This document shows, one piece after another, positions 27,749 to 35,371 of a stretch of 64,000 nucleotides of DNA. How positions within the stretch are numbered: position 1 is the first letter of the stretch; each line of letters opens with the position of its first letter. This DNA is from Flavobacterium alvei (GTDB taxonomy: Bacteria > Bacteroidota > Bacteroidia > Flavobacteriales > Flavobacteriaceae). Where the stretch lies: assembly GCF_002920895.1 (NCBI RefSeq), contig NZ_PQVG01000008.1:24237-88236 (forward strand). The letters run 5' to 3'. The notes beneath the pieces were generated by a model. The model did not search any database. It had not been told where the DNA came from and saw nothing but the letters and a program-made list of their open reading frames with translations. The translations under genes and the position numbers were made by a program.

Positions 27749-28390
27749 ATGGACTCACTTTTAATTGCAGTTATTGCCGCCACTTGTTTATTCAGTTACA
27801 AAGGATTTAATGATTTGGCATTTTTTAGAAAATATGAATTTCACATTGGTAGCATTCGTTCTGGCGAACAAATCCGAATGATTTCATCCGGTTTTTTGCA
27901 CGCCGATTTGGGACATTTATTTTTCAATATGTTCACACTTTATATGTTTGCGCCTGTTGTGATTCAGTATTTTGGAAATACTTCTTTTTTATTAATTTAT
28001 ATGATTAGCCTTGTTTTTGGTAGCCTTCTGACCTTATTGATGCATAAAAACGACTATAGTTATAGAGCCATAGGGGCATCAGGAGCAGTGACAGGAATTT
28101 TATATTCGGCTATTCTGATTAATCCTAATATGAGTTTGTATTTATTTTTTATTCCCATTCCCATACCTGCATATCTTTTCGGTATTGGCTATTTATTGTA
28201 TTCCATTTATGGAATGAAGGCCAAGAATGACAACATTGGTCACACGGCTCATTTTGGAGGTGCAATAGGAGGTTATTTGATTACATTGATAAAAGACCCA
28301 GATATGCTAACAAATAATACTTCTATGGTAGTGCTTTTAGCAATTCCTATTCTGATTCTATTTGTGATGACAAAATTAGGAAAGTTATAA
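27749..28390 (+). CDS. Rhomboid family intramembrane serine protease
   Basis: 213 residues with about six membrane helices. The catalytic dyad is intact: Ser111 in GASGAVTG and His168 in GHTAHFGGAIGG. The oxyanion/structural motif HLFFN (His56, Asn60) is also present. Rhomboids cut single-pass membrane proteins near or within the bilayer; the substrate is unknown. The upstream region to the divergent acyltransferase gene is 116 bases. The SIMPL-domain gene follows 52 bases downstream on the same strand and may be co-transcribed. Confidence 0.92.
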   Translation: MDSLLIAVIAATCLFSYKGFNDLAFFRKYEFHIGSIRSGEQIRMISSGFLHADLGHLFFNMFTLYMFAPVVIQYFGNTSFLLIYMISLVFGSLLTLLMHKNDYSYRAIGASGAVTGILYSAILINPNMSLYLFFIPIPIPAYLFGIGYLLYSIYGMKAKNDNIGHTAHFGGAIGGYLITLIKDPDMLTNNTSMVVLLAIPILILFVMTKLGKL

Positions 28391-28442
28391 TTGGCACAAG
28401 ATTTGAATACAGATTGTATAATCTAATTAAATTTATTTTAAA

Positions 28443-29135
28443 ATGAAAAAAGCACTATTGATTCTAGGTATTCTATTTCTAACAATGTCAAATGCACAAG
28501 AGCAAAAGCAAATTCCGATGATAAATGTTTCTGGCGAAGGAAAAGTAAAAGTGGCTCCTGACCAAGTTTCGATTTCAATTTCAATTGAAACAAAAGGAAC
28601 TAAAGCCGAGGACGTAAAAAGGGAGAATGATAAAAAAATGGATGGAATTTTAAAATTCATCAAGAAATCGAACATTTCAGCCGAAGATTTTCAAACCCAA
28701 CGAATTTCCTTGAATCCAAATTATGATTACGAGAAAAAGAAATCTAATTACATAGCCACTCAGTCAGTTCAAATTTTGTTAAAAGATTTATCAAAATACG
28801 ATACTTTGATGGAAGGCTTGGTTAATGAAGGAATCAACAGAATTGATAATGTTGAATTCAAATCTTCCAAATTGATACAATTGCAATCCGATGCTCGAAA
28901 ATTAGCAATGAAAGATGCCAAAGCCAAAGCTGAAGATTATGTTTCTGTTTTAGGACAAAAAGTAGGGAAGGCCATATTGATTTCTGATAATTCACAAACC
29001 TATAATCCGCAACCGCAACCCCGAATGTATGCAATGAAATCGATGGCAATGGATGAAGCAACCCCAAAAGAAACCTTGGCAATTGGTGAAATCGAAATTG
29101 TAGCGAATGTAAGTGTGAGTTTCGTTTTAGAATAG
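28443..29135 (+). CDS. SIMPL domain-containing protein (DUF541), exported
   Basis: 230 residues: signal peptide about 1-19 (ending SNAQ), then a SIMPL domain beginning VSGEGKVKVAPDQVSISI, with the family's internal helix (ARKLAMKDAKAKAEDY near 150-165) and a C-terminal VSVSFVLE strand. SIMPL/YggE-like proteins form periplasmic ring assemblies; roles in stress tolerance or adhesion have been reported for some. Nothing here points to a specific partner. The gene ends in a perfect-stem terminator. Confidence 0.88.
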   Translation: MKKALLILGILFLTMSNAQEQKQIPMINVSGEGKVKVAPDQVSISISIETKGTKAEDVKRENDKKMDGILKFIKKSNISAEDFQTQRISLNPNYDYEKKKSNYIATQSVQILLKDLSKYDTLMEGLVNEGINRIDNVEFKSSKLIQLQSDARKLAMKDAKAKAEDYVSVLGQKVGKAILISDNSQTYNPQPQPRMYAMKSMAMDEATPKETLAIGEIEIVANVSVSFVLE

Positions 29136-29157
29136 CAAATAAGAAACTGTAGTAAAT

Positions 29158-29189
29158 AAAAAAAGTCCTGAAATTTCAGGACTTTTTTT
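29158..29189 (+). terminator. Intrinsic terminator after the SIMPL gene
   Basis: The perfect palindrome AGTCCTGAAATTTCAGGACT is preceded by A7 and followed by T7. Confidence 0.9.
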
Positions 29190-29196
29190 GTGGGGA

Positions 29197-29286
29197 CAAG
29201 GTTTCCTAATTACGATTGGCTAGGAATGGTTTAATTTCTAAAAAAAAGTCGGATTATTTTCAATGATCCTTGAAGAGGAAACCTTG
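29197..29286. repeat. 11-base inverted repeat closing a 90-base non-coding segment
   Basis: CAAGGTTTCCT at 29197-29207 is the exact reverse complement of AGGAAACCTTG at 29276-29286. The 68 bases between hold no gene. It lies between the SIMPL terminator and the tRNA-Tyr terminator. It could be the closing stem of a structured RNA or the ends of a relic element; nothing in the sequence decides between these. Confidence 0.45.
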
Positions 29287-29299
29287 CACAAAAATAAAA

Positions 29300-29336
29300 A
29301 CACATTTTTAATGAAGCAAGCTTCTTAAAAATGTGT
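29300..29336 (-). terminator. Terminator of the tRNA-Tyr transcript
   Basis: The stem ACACATTTTTAA / TTAAAAATGTGT lies 12 bases past the tRNA 3' end. Read on the minus strand it is followed by the T-rich tract TTTTATTTTT. Confidence 0.8.
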
Positions 29337-29348
29337 CATTTATTCTTG

Positions 29349-29429
29349 TGGGGAGAGCAGGATTCGAACCTGCGAAGTTCACACAGCAGATTTACAGTCT
29401 GCCCTCGTTGGCCGCTTGAGTATCTCCCC
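29349..29429 (-). tRNA. tRNA-Tyr: tRNA-Tyr (anticodon GTA)
   Basis: The minus strand folds as a class II tRNA: acceptor stem GGGGAGA / TCTCCCC with discriminator A, D-arm with AGCGGCCAA, anticodon arm GCAGACTGTAAATCTGC with GTA in the loop, a long variable arm, and T-arm with GGTTCGAATCC. The 3' CCA is not encoded (the next bases are CAAG), so it must be added by the CCA enzyme. A good promoter lies 26-30 bases upstream and a terminator follows, so it is a single-gene transcript. Confidence 0.97.
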
Positions 29430-29458
29430 AGAACCACTTTATTAGCGGTAAGCGGTTG

Positions 29459-29488
29459 CAAATATAATAACTGTTTTCAGGTTTCCAA
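29459..29488 (-). promoter_or_regulatory. Promoter of tRNA-Tyr
   Basis: On the minus strand, TTG (29488-29486), a 19-base spacer and TATATTTG (29466-29459) match the Bacteroidota consensus TTG-N19-TAnnTTTG. The expected transcription start, near 29455, is about 26 bases ahead of the tRNA. Confidence 0.65.
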
Positions 29489-29544
29489 ATTATATTTCAA
29501 CTTAATTTTAGATAAGTTTTTAATGTGTTGGTATTGAATAAAAT

Positions 29545-29572
29545 AAAAAAATCTCCACTAGGGAGATTTTTT
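29545..29572 (-). terminator. Terminator downstream of the split TlpA-like gene
   Basis: The stem AAAAAATCTCC / GGAGATTTTT has the loop ACTAGG. On the minus strand a long T-rich tract follows, 20 bases past the stop at 29594. Confidence 0.8.
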
Positions 29573-29593
29573 ATATTCTATAAAACTTAAATG

Positions 29594-30766
29594 TTATTTA
29601 GATAAAAGCTCGGCTATTTTTGCTCTAAGTGCTTCGCCTTTTAAATCTTTTGCAATTAATTTACCCGAGGCATCTAGTATAAAAGGAGCAGGAATAACTT
29701 GAACTTGATATTGTGCGGCTATAGGTTCGTCCCAATATTTTAGATGTGATACCTGAGTCCAAACCAATTTATCTTTTGCAATAGCTTCTTTCCATTTAGC
29801 TGCATCTTTATCTAGAGATACCCCAATAATATTTAAACCTTTGGAATGAAAATCTTTGTAAAGGGCAACCATATTAGGGTTTTCAGCTCTACAAGGTCCG
29901 CACCAAGAAGCCCAAAAATCAACAATAGTTATCTTTCCTAAACTTTCTTTTAGACTAACTATTTTTCCCTCAGGATTTGGAGCTGAAAAATCAGAACTTC
30001 ATTTAGCTGTACCCGGAGCTGCTTGAACTGGAGGCATTGCTCCAGCACCAACAGAAGGTGTTTTTGCGGCTTTAATTTTTTGTGAGATAGCTTTACCTGG
30101 TTTTGTTGTTTTTAATGATTCATCAAGACCATTATATAATTTTTCAACAGCTTTTATATCAACTGATGGATCGTTTGTCATTCCTTGAACAATCAATACA
30201 CTGATGAATGATTTAGGATGAGATTCTGTATAGCTATTGTATTTCTTTTTAGATTCAGTAGTTACAACTTCTTGAAGTTTGTTATACTCTGCCATTAATT
30301 TATTGATAGTAGCAGTGTCATTACTTTGTTGTGCTTGAGACATTAATGGAGTGTTTTTCTTTTGGAAAGCCATTATCTCTTTTTGAATTTTTATAAGTTC
30401 TTCGTTAAAACTTACAAACTCATCATTATTGTATGTTCCAGAAACTTTAGATTTATTGATACTATCTTTATTAATTTCAATACTAATATCTCCATTTTCT
30501 AAGATAAAAGGAAATTTCCCTTGAACTCCTTCTACGTTTATCATATGAAATGAAGGTTCTGTAGCTTTTCCTGTGATTTCAAATTTTCCATTTTCTACTT
30601 TTACTGTATCTACGGCAATAAGACCCATTCCTGAAGCATCTTGTGTTTCCATAATTACGGTTTTACCATTTTCAATTCCTTTTGCAGTTCCTGAAATAGT
30701 GTACTTGGTTTTGCTACAAGAAATTAAAAGCACAGTAGCAGATAGTAATAAAATTATTTTTTTCAT
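29594..30766 (-). pseudogene. DUF4369-TlpA thioredoxin-family lipoprotein, interrupted by an in-frame TGA
   Basis: Read through one TGA (29999-30001) this is a single 390-codon frame with the usual architecture: start at 30766, signal and lipobox (LLISC, Cys at about residue 17), DUF4369 (about 20-120), a helical linker, then an AhpC/TSA-TlpA domain with APNPEGK, FWASWCGPCRAENPN and a cis-Pro region (VIPAPFILD). The stop lies in the linker just before SSDFSAPNPEGK. Homologues have an open linker there, so TGA may replace a sense codon such as GGA. After the stop no ATG, GTG or TTG precedes the CGPC motif, so a separate redox domain cannot be made by ordinary re-initiation. As it stands the cell makes a 255-residue lipoprotein lacking thioredoxin. 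Readthrough or a sequencing error are alternatives. Confidence 0.85.
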
Positions 30767-30794
30767 TATGATTAAGTTAAATGATTTAAGTGTG

Positions 30795-30823
30795 CAAAAG
30801 TATTTAATTTTATAAAATATCAA
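30795..30823 (-). promoter_or_regulatory. Promoter of the split TlpA-like gene
   Basis: On the minus strand, TTG (30823-30821), an 18-base spacer and TACTTTTG (30802-30795). It predicts a start near 30791 and a leader of about 25 bases. This supports the start at 30766, because the alternative upstream ATG at 30823 would overlap the promoter. Confidence 0.65.
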
Positions 30824-30943
30824 TAATTTTAAGCCTTAAATTTTTGTTATAACTAATAAATAGTATTTCTCATTCAGGCACAAATGATTTTATGACTAGT
30901 TTTAGTCAAAAAATCAAATTATTGAAATATTAAGTAGAGTTTC

Positions 30944-31183
30944 CTAATTTGAAATTGGAATGTTTTTTGAGATACATTCTTGAATATTGTATTCAGCATG
31001 TTCAATTTCATTCAAAGTAATTCGAATATCCATGTTCAAGGTTCTTAATTCCTTATGTAAATTAGCACAGAAATCATTTGATTTAAGTTTAAAATTGATT
31101 TCATCTCTTTGTTTTTCCAGAATATCAAGTGCCTCTTTTGCTTTGTTGCGTTGTGAAATATATAGATTACAAGGGTCTTTCAT
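30944..31183 (-). CDS. Small coiled-coil protein of unknown function
   Basis: 79 residues, mostly helical, with heptad-like leucine and isoleucine spacing from about residue 10 to 70 (KEALDILEKQRDEIN, then LRTLNMDIRITLNEI) and two cysteines. No signal peptide and no family that I recognise. It lies between a terminator (31278-31302) and the promoter of the split TlpA-like gene. Codon use looks like that of real genes here. An overlapping plus-strand frame is less convincing. Confidence 0.55.
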   Translation of the reverse strand: MKDPCNLYISQRNKAKEALDILEKQRDEINFKLKSNDFCANLHKELRTLNMDIRITLNEIEHAEYNIQECISKNIPISN

Positions 31184-31277
31184 AATGAGTAATTTGAAAT
31201 AGTATTTAGGGTTGCTAACTTACTCAAAATAAAACCACTAAACAATTCTTACTTTGTTTTTTCGATGAACAACAAAA

Positions 31278-31302
31278 AAAACACCCCTAAAAGGAGTGTT
31301 TC
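31278..31302 (-). terminator. Terminator after the J-domain/KTSC gene
   Basis: The stem AAACACCCCT / AGGAGTGTTT (one mismatch) is followed on the minus strand by T8, 23 bases past the stop at 31325. Confidence 0.75.
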
Positions 31303-31324
31303 TAAATATATTCTAGTAAACTGT

Positions 31325-31765
31325 TTAGTCTTGGTTGATAGTTTTTCTCCAAGTAAAAGAATTTAATATATGTCTTTTTGCAAATCTTCCTGGAGAATCA
31401 GCATTTACCATTTTTACGTAAGTAGCTTTAGGTACACTAATGTACTCATAAACACTACCGTTAGAGAAATTGATAATTAATCTTCCTTCAACAAACTTGT
31501 AATCAGTTATAGTTGCTGTAGAAATTGTTTCTGTATATTCTGGCAAGTTAGCTTTGATAGTTTCAGGGTTGATGCTTACTAAAAAGTGGTAGGCTTCAAT
31601 AATTTTGGTACTGTTTTCTTCAGCAGCTTTCAAACCGGCTTCGTCTCCTTGAAATTTATCAGGATGCGATTCTTTCATCGCATTGCGATAAATGGTTTTT
31701 AATTCTTTTAATTCTACTGTTTTATCAACATTTAGCAGCTTGCGGTATTCAACTATTTTTTTCAT
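31325..31765 (-). CDS. J-domain protein with C-terminal KTSC domain
   Basis: 146 residues: an N-terminal J domain with the HPD motif at 34-36 (KESHPDKF), which stimulates the ATPase of Hsp70/DnaK, followed by a KTSC domain (about 84-143: GRLIINFSNGSVYEYISVP, then SPGRFAKRHI). KTSC domains are small nucleic-acid- or partner-linked modules found in single-copy form in many bacteria. It probably recruits DnaK to a specific client. The start is well placed, 70 bases after a good promoter, and the gene is monocistronic. Confidence 0.88.
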   Translation of the reverse strand: MKKIVEYRKLLNVDKTVELKELKTIYRNAMKESHPDKFQGDEAGLKAAEENSTKIIEAYHFLVSINPETIKANLPEYTETISTATITDYKFVEGRLIINFSNGSVYEYISVPKATYVKMVNADSPGRFAKRHILNSFTWRKTINQD

Positions 31766-31834
31766 AAATAAGATAACTACTTGTCTTTTACTATGGAATC
31801 AGTCTAATTTAGATCCAAAATCGACAATTTTTTG

Positions 31835-31863
31835 CAAAGGTACACTTTTTTTTAAGTTTTCAA
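31835..31863 (-). promoter_or_regulatory. Promoter of the J-domain/KTSC gene
   Basis: On the minus strand, TTG (31863-31861), an 18-base spacer and TACCTTTG (31842-31835). Leader of about 66 bases to the ATG at 31765. Confidence 0.62.
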
Positions 31864-31895
31864 TTTTCGACTGAAAAAAAATCAATTAAAACTGA

Positions 31896-32144
31896 TTATT
31901 GTTGCGGTTTGTTATTCGCTTTGTCAAAGTTTTTTGACTTTTTAGGATATGTATTGTAGTTGATATCACTTGGGTTTTCAATCACTGATTTGATAGTAAC
32001 CCTATCGCCAAGTTTAAAATTGGCCATTACCATTTTGTAATCCAATAAATAGTCGCCACAAAAAAAGTTATTGTTTTCGTCTTGTTCAATGATTCCTGTG
32101 AAAACTCCTTTTTGAAGCATTTTTTCTTGTGAAGATTTGGTCAT
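31896..32144 (-). CDS. Small conserved-looking hypothetical protein
   Basis: 82 residues, soluble, with an OB/SH3-like look: KGVFTGIIEQDENNNFFCGDYLLDY, then FKLGDRVTIKSVI, and a lysine/proline-rich tail. No family is recognised. A TAACTTTG box (32183-32176 on the minus strand) 32 bases upstream could be its -7 element, back to back with the promoter of the divergent gene at 32237. No catalytic motif is visible. Confidence 0.6.
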   Translation of the reverse strand: MTKSSQEKMLQKGVFTGIIEQDENNNFFCGDYLLDYKMVMANFKLGDRVTIKSVIENPSDINYNTYPKKSKNFDKANNKPQQ

Positions 32145-32200
32145 AATCGTTTTGTATTAAGTGAATTCTTGGTCGCAAAGTTAATCAATTATTGTTTGTC

Positions 32201-32232
32201 TTGCTTAATTCTGCGCATTCTGATTATCTTTG
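32201..32232 (+). promoter_or_regulatory. Promoter of the 32237 gene, probably giving a leaderless mRNA
   Basis: TTG (32201-32203), a 21-base spacer and TATCTTTG (32225-32232). The ATG begins 5 bases after the -7 box, so transcription should start at or within a base or two of the start codon. This also excludes the upstream in-frame start at 32192, which would lie within or before the promoter. Confidence 0.7.
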
Positions 32233-32236
32233 CAGG

Positions 32237-32779
32237 ATGAACAAAGTATTTCGTCCGAGTCCTAATTCTTTTAAAAACACCTTTTGTGTATTTCAAGAAC
32301 TACTGCCTGAAAAAGTTCAAGGAATGCCAATTCAATACGATAGCAAGTCGGGAAGTAAGTATTTTTATACCGAAGAAGGAATGTATCGATTGTCGAACCA
32401 TTGGGGAAGATTGGCTAACAGCAAATGGCGATTGGAGCCAATGGAACCAGAAACTGCATCAAAAACAAAATTAGGTTTTGCTGCTTGGAGCGAATTTTAT
32501 CCCGATAATGCCGAAGAAAAAATCTATTATTTAGAAGCTAATTTCATCAAAAAAACGGTTAATTATCAGCATAAAAATAATCCGAATTATGATAAAAAGG
32601 CGATTCTGCGAACGAGTTTTGAAACGACTAAAAAAATCAAACAAATTCGGAATTTATTTGCGTTAACTTCTTGGGCAAAATATTATGAATACGACGATTT
32701 GGATGAATTACGTGCAACAATAATCAATCAATTAATTTTTACCAATAAAACATTGGAAGAAATAAAAAGAGAACTATAA
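32237..32779 (+). CDS. Hypothetical protein, first gene of a small-gene operon
   Basis: 180 residues from the ATG at 32237, chosen because the promoter ends just upstream. Soluble and rich in charged and aromatic residues (GSKYFYTEEGMYRLSNHWGR, then AAWSEFYPDNAEEKIYY). The C-terminal half is helical with FALTSWAKYYEYDDLDEL. It resembles proteins I would expect as conserved hypotheticals in Flavobacteriaceae, but I cannot name a family. The stop overlaps the next start as TAATG, implying translational coupling. Confidence 0.72.
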   Translation: MNKVFRPSPNSFKNTFCVFQELLPEKVQGMPIQYDSKSGSKYFYTEEGMYRLSNHWGRLANSKWRLEPMEPETASKTKLGFAAWSEFYPDNAEEKIYYLEANFIKKTVNYQHKNNPNYDKKAILRTSFETTKKIKQIRNLFALTSWAKYYEYDDLDELRATIINQLIFTNKTLEEIKREL

Positions 32780-32931
32780 TGGGAAGAAATAACGAAAGGA
32801 ATATCAAAATACACAACGATAAACTGCACAAAGAACAGCAGAAAGTTAAGGCTGCCAAAGAGTTGCGCAAAGAAAAACTGAAACAAATCGTGAAAAAATT
32901 CAACGAAGATAAATCTTCAGAAAATAATTAA
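32779..32931 (+). CDS. 50-residue basic helical protein
   Basis: A short gene starting at the A of the preceding TAA (TAATG). The product is one long lysine-rich helix (DKLHKEQQKVKAAKELRKEK, then LKQIVKKFNEDK) with no signal peptide. The coupled start, the 2-base gap to the next gene and the typical codon use make it credible in spite of its length. The charge suggests nucleic-acid or ribosome contact, but this is a guess. Confidence 0.6.
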   Translation: MGRNNERNIKIHNDKLHKEQQKVKAAKELRKEKLKQIVKKFNEDKSSENN

Positions 32932-32933
32932 TT

Positions 32934-33164
32934 ATGGAAAAAAGTCAATTCGAAGAATTAAAAAACGGCGTTCAAGAAATTATAGATTTCATTGCAGCCA
33001 AAGACAATAAATCAGCCAACAATAAATTATTGGAAGTAAGCGATAAATTAGACGATTTTTTGGATCATACAGACGAAGACGAAGATTTAATCGAAATCAG
33101 TAAATATCAAGTACTTTTGAATCAATTGTTTAAAAAAATCAATCCAGAAGAAGAAGGTGAATAA
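32934..33164 (+). CDS. Small acidic helical protein of unknown function
   Basis: 76 residues, strongly acidic (DHTDEDEDLIEIS and a PEEEGE tail) and predicted helical. No family recognised. It starts 2 bases after the basic 50-residue gene and its last 8 bases overlap the YchJ-like gene, so it is the middle of a tightly packed operon. An acidic and a basic small protein side by side could be partners, which is speculative. Confidence 0.65.
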   Translation: MEKSQFEELKNGVQEIIDFIAAKDNKSANNKLLEVSDKLDDFLDHTDEDEDLIEISKYQVLLNQLFKKINPEEEGE

Positions 33165-33540
33165 TTCAGTTCATTGCTTTTGTGGTTCAACAATTTCGTT
33201 TGAAGATTGTTGCCAAAAATACATCAATGGAAGCCAAAAAACCCCTACTGCTTTAGCCTTGATGAAATCAAGATATTCCGCTTATGCCACGCATCAAGCG
33301 GATTATTTGTTTGATACTACTCACATTTCCCAACGAAAATACTATTCTAAAGCCGATATTTTGAATTGGGCTACAGCCAATGAATGGCAAAAACTAGAAA
33401 TCATTTCCTTTACAGAAACTACGGTGGAATTCAAAGCCTATTTTCTGGATAAAAATAAAACTGCCCAAGTACATTATGAGTTTTCTACTTTCAAACAAGA
33501 AAACGGTAATTGGTTTTATGTGGATGGAAAGTTTGAATAA
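33157..33540 (+). CDS. YchJ family protein with SEC-C-type cysteine motif
   Basis: 127 residues. The N-terminal CFCGS-x6-CC pattern (Cys8, Cys10 and the CC pair near 18-19) is a SEC-C-like zinc motif. It is followed by TPTALALMKSRYSAY, characteristic of YchJ, and an NTF2-like C-terminal domain ending NWFYVDGKF. The gene uses a GTG start that overlaps the previous gene by 8 bases; no ATG alternative keeps the cysteines. Its role is unknown; related proteins have been suggested as protein-quality or metal-binding factors. Confidence 0.85.
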   Translation: MNNSVHCFCGSTISFEDCCQKYINGSQKTPTALALMKSRYSAYATHQADYLFDTTHISQRKYYSKADILNWATANEWQKLEIISFTETTVEFKAYFLDKNKTAQVHYEFSTFKQENGNWFYVDGKFE

Positions 33541-33580
33541 ACATTAGAGTTGAAGAACACTTCTTAAGAAAAAATAAATT

Positions 33581-34432
33581 ATGGTATTCCTGATTTTAAG
33601 TATTATTTGCAGCGTGAGTGTGGGTGTTATTTTTAAAATAGCTCGCAACTATTCCATTAATATTCCTCAGATTATTGCCGCAAACTATTTAATAGCGCTT
33701 TCCCTTTGCTACTTTTTTTTTCGTCCAGATTTTGCTGAAATTGGAGAAGAGATTCCTTGGAAGATCTATTTTTCTCTTGGCGTTTTAATGCCTACTATTT
33801 TTCTTTTTTTAGCGGCTTCGATTAAAAATGTGGGAATCGTAAAAACCGATGCGGCTCAACGACTTTCGTTGTTCATTCCTATTTTGGCGGCTTGGTTACT
33901 TTTCGACGAAAAATTCAGCATTTTAAAAATAGCAGCTTTCGGGATTGCTTTTCCTGCACTTCTTTTCATTTTGAACAAACCTTCAGAAAAGACATCAAAC
34001 AAATGGGTTTATCCTGCCATTGTTTTAATTGGATTTGGAATTATTGATATACTTTTTAAACAAATTGCCTTGTTCACAGATTTGCGATACACAACTTCTT
34101 TGTTTATCGTTTTTGGCTTGGCTTTGCCGATAATGCTGGTGGTGGTTGGTTATGAAATGGGGTTCAAAAAAGTAAAATTCGATTATAAAAACCTTCTTTT
34201 TGGAAGTTTGGTCGGTATTTTCAACTTTGGCAATATTCTGTTTTATCTAAAAGCACATCAATCTTTTGCCGAAAATCCTTCGACAGTTTTTGCGGGAATG
34301 AATATGGGAGTAATTCTCATTGGGAGCCTAACAGGTATCTTCATTTTTAAAGAAAAACTGTCCAAAATGAATTATGCGGGATTATTTTTGGCTTTGATTG
34401 CAATTGTATTAATTGTGTTATCACAACAATAA
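33581..34432 (+). CDS. EamA-like (DMT superfamily) transporter
   Basis: 283 residues with ten hydrophobic helices in two five-helix halves, the drug/metabolite transporter layout. It starts MVFLILSIICSVSVGVIFK and has the usual acidic residue after helix 4 (LLFDEKFS), with the equivalent FKEKLSK in the second half. It is likely an inner-membrane exporter of a small metabolite; the substrate is unknown. It lies 40 bases after the YchJ-like gene and may end that operon. It is convergent with the amidoligase/transglutaminase operon, with 6 bases between stops. Confidence 0.88.
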   Translation: MVFLILSIICSVSVGVIFKIARNYSINIPQIIAANYLIALSLCYFFFRPDFAEIGEEIPWKIYFSLGVLMPTIFLFLAASIKNVGIVKTDAAQRLSLFIPILAAWLLFDEKFSILKIAAFGIAFPALLFILNKPSEKTSNKWVYPAIVLIGFGIIDILFKQIALFTDLRYTTSLFIVFGLALPIMLVVVGYEMGFKKVKFDYKNLLFGSLVGIFNFGNILFYLKAHQSFAENPSTVFAGMNMGVILIGSLTGIFIFKEKLSKMNYAGLFLALIAIVLIVLSQQ

Positions 34433-34438
34433 TTCCAA

Positions 34439-35371
34439 TTATTTGATGTTTTTTTGAAGTATAATTTCGTTTAAAGATGCCAATGCTTTTTTCCATTTAT
34501 CAAGATTCAAGGAATAAATCGTGCGGTATTTTGAAATAATTTCCTGATGTTTGATTTGAAAGTCATTATTCATTTCATAATTCCAATTGTTATCTCTAAA
34601 AATGGTTTCGAAATTGAAAACATCTCCCACCAACATTTTATAATCTTTAACTAAATCTTGATGCTGTTCAGAATATAAAATGGGTTTGATTTCGGTATCA
34701 TAAAATTCTATGGCAGTTTCGTTTACAGCCAATCCTTTTTCTACCCAATGTTGTTCTAGAGATTCTTCTTCATATTTAAAAAAATCAGTGATAAGTTTGT
34801 CTGCAAACCATTCTGGAAGTTTAATATTGGGTTGATTTGCATTTATTTCTTCATTAGAATCAAACTCTAATTGAGCATTAGTAATCATTGATGAATTGTA
34901 TAAATACCATTCTGAATCCATAATTAAATAGATGAGTTTTTTGGTTTTAAGTTTGGCAAGCCAAGTTCTGTACCGAACAAATTCATTGGGAAATAGCCCC
35001 AAATCAATAACCATTTTTCGCACTTTGTTTCCAATTTGGACTTCTATTACAGGGGCTACGTGATAACGCCAATCGATGGTTCCTGTTGGAGAAATATTTT
35101 TTTCATCGATAAAAGAAATCAATTTACTATTGGAAGTAGAATAAACTGCTGGCGCAAAAGCCCAAATTTTGGCACATTGATACCCTTTCGATTCTAATAG
35201 CGAACTAATATAATGCGAAATATTATGACAATTAGCTTGTTGATAGTCATAAGGAATTCCAGATTCTGTAATTTCAGCAAATAAGGATTTTGCTGTATTT
35301 AGATCTAGTATTGATGCTTTATGCGACGTTAAAAGTGGATGCTTTTTGATGATGCAATTGTTTTGATTTAT
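34439..35371 (-). CDS. Protein-glutaminase-like cysteine deamidase, apparent ATA start
   Basis: The open frame runs from a stop at 35393 to 34439 and encodes the catalytic triad of the protein-glutaminase fold: Cys in ANCHNISHYI, His in WRYHVAPV, and Asp in MVIDLGLF. In the Chryseobacterium enzyme these act in deamidating protein-bound glutamine. Upstream of the Cys motif there is no ATG, GTG or TTG at all; the TTG at 35122 would cut off the active-site cysteine. The best start is ATA at 35371, whose first A is the last A of the upstream stop, exactly where a TAATG-type coupled ATG would sit. From there the product is 310 residues. The gene may use a rare start, or may be silenced by an ATG-to-ATA change. 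No signal peptide is visible. Confidence 0.68.
   Translation of the reverse strand: MNQNNCIIKKHPLLTSHKASILDLNTAKSLFAEITESGIPYDYQQANCHNISHYISSLLESKGYQCAKIWAFAPAVYSTSNSKLISFIDEKNISPTGTIDWRYHVAPVIEVQIGNKVRKMVIDLGLFPNEFVRYRTWLAKLKTKKLIYLIMDSEWYLYNSSMITNAQLEFDSNEEINANQPNIKLPEWFADKLITDFFKYEEESLEQHWVEKGLAVNETAIEFYDTEIKPILYSEQHQDLVKDYKMLVGDVFNFETIFRDNNWNYEMNNDFQIKHQEIISKYRTIYSLNLDKWKKALASLNEIILQKNIK

Noticed and set aside
29331..29537. Plus-strand 68-residue reading frame beginning MCHLFLWGEQDSNLRSS
   Set aside because: It is the known false translation that arises from the antisense of a tRNA-Tyr gene; the tRNA at 29349-29429 explains it.
29999..30001. TGA read as a sense codon (recoding or selenocysteine)
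   Set aside because: Other genes here end in TGA, the codon lies in a linker rather than a redox site, and no selenocysteine-type hairpin is evident; a nonsense mutation is simpler.
30987..31202. 71-residue plus-strand frame opposite the coiled-coil gene
   Set aside because: Less gene-like composition than the minus-strand frame; no promoter match.
34439..35122. 227-residue version of the glutaminase-like gene with TTG start
   Set aside because: It lacks the conserved Cys motif, which is encoded in the same open frame upstream; the longer frame is preferred.
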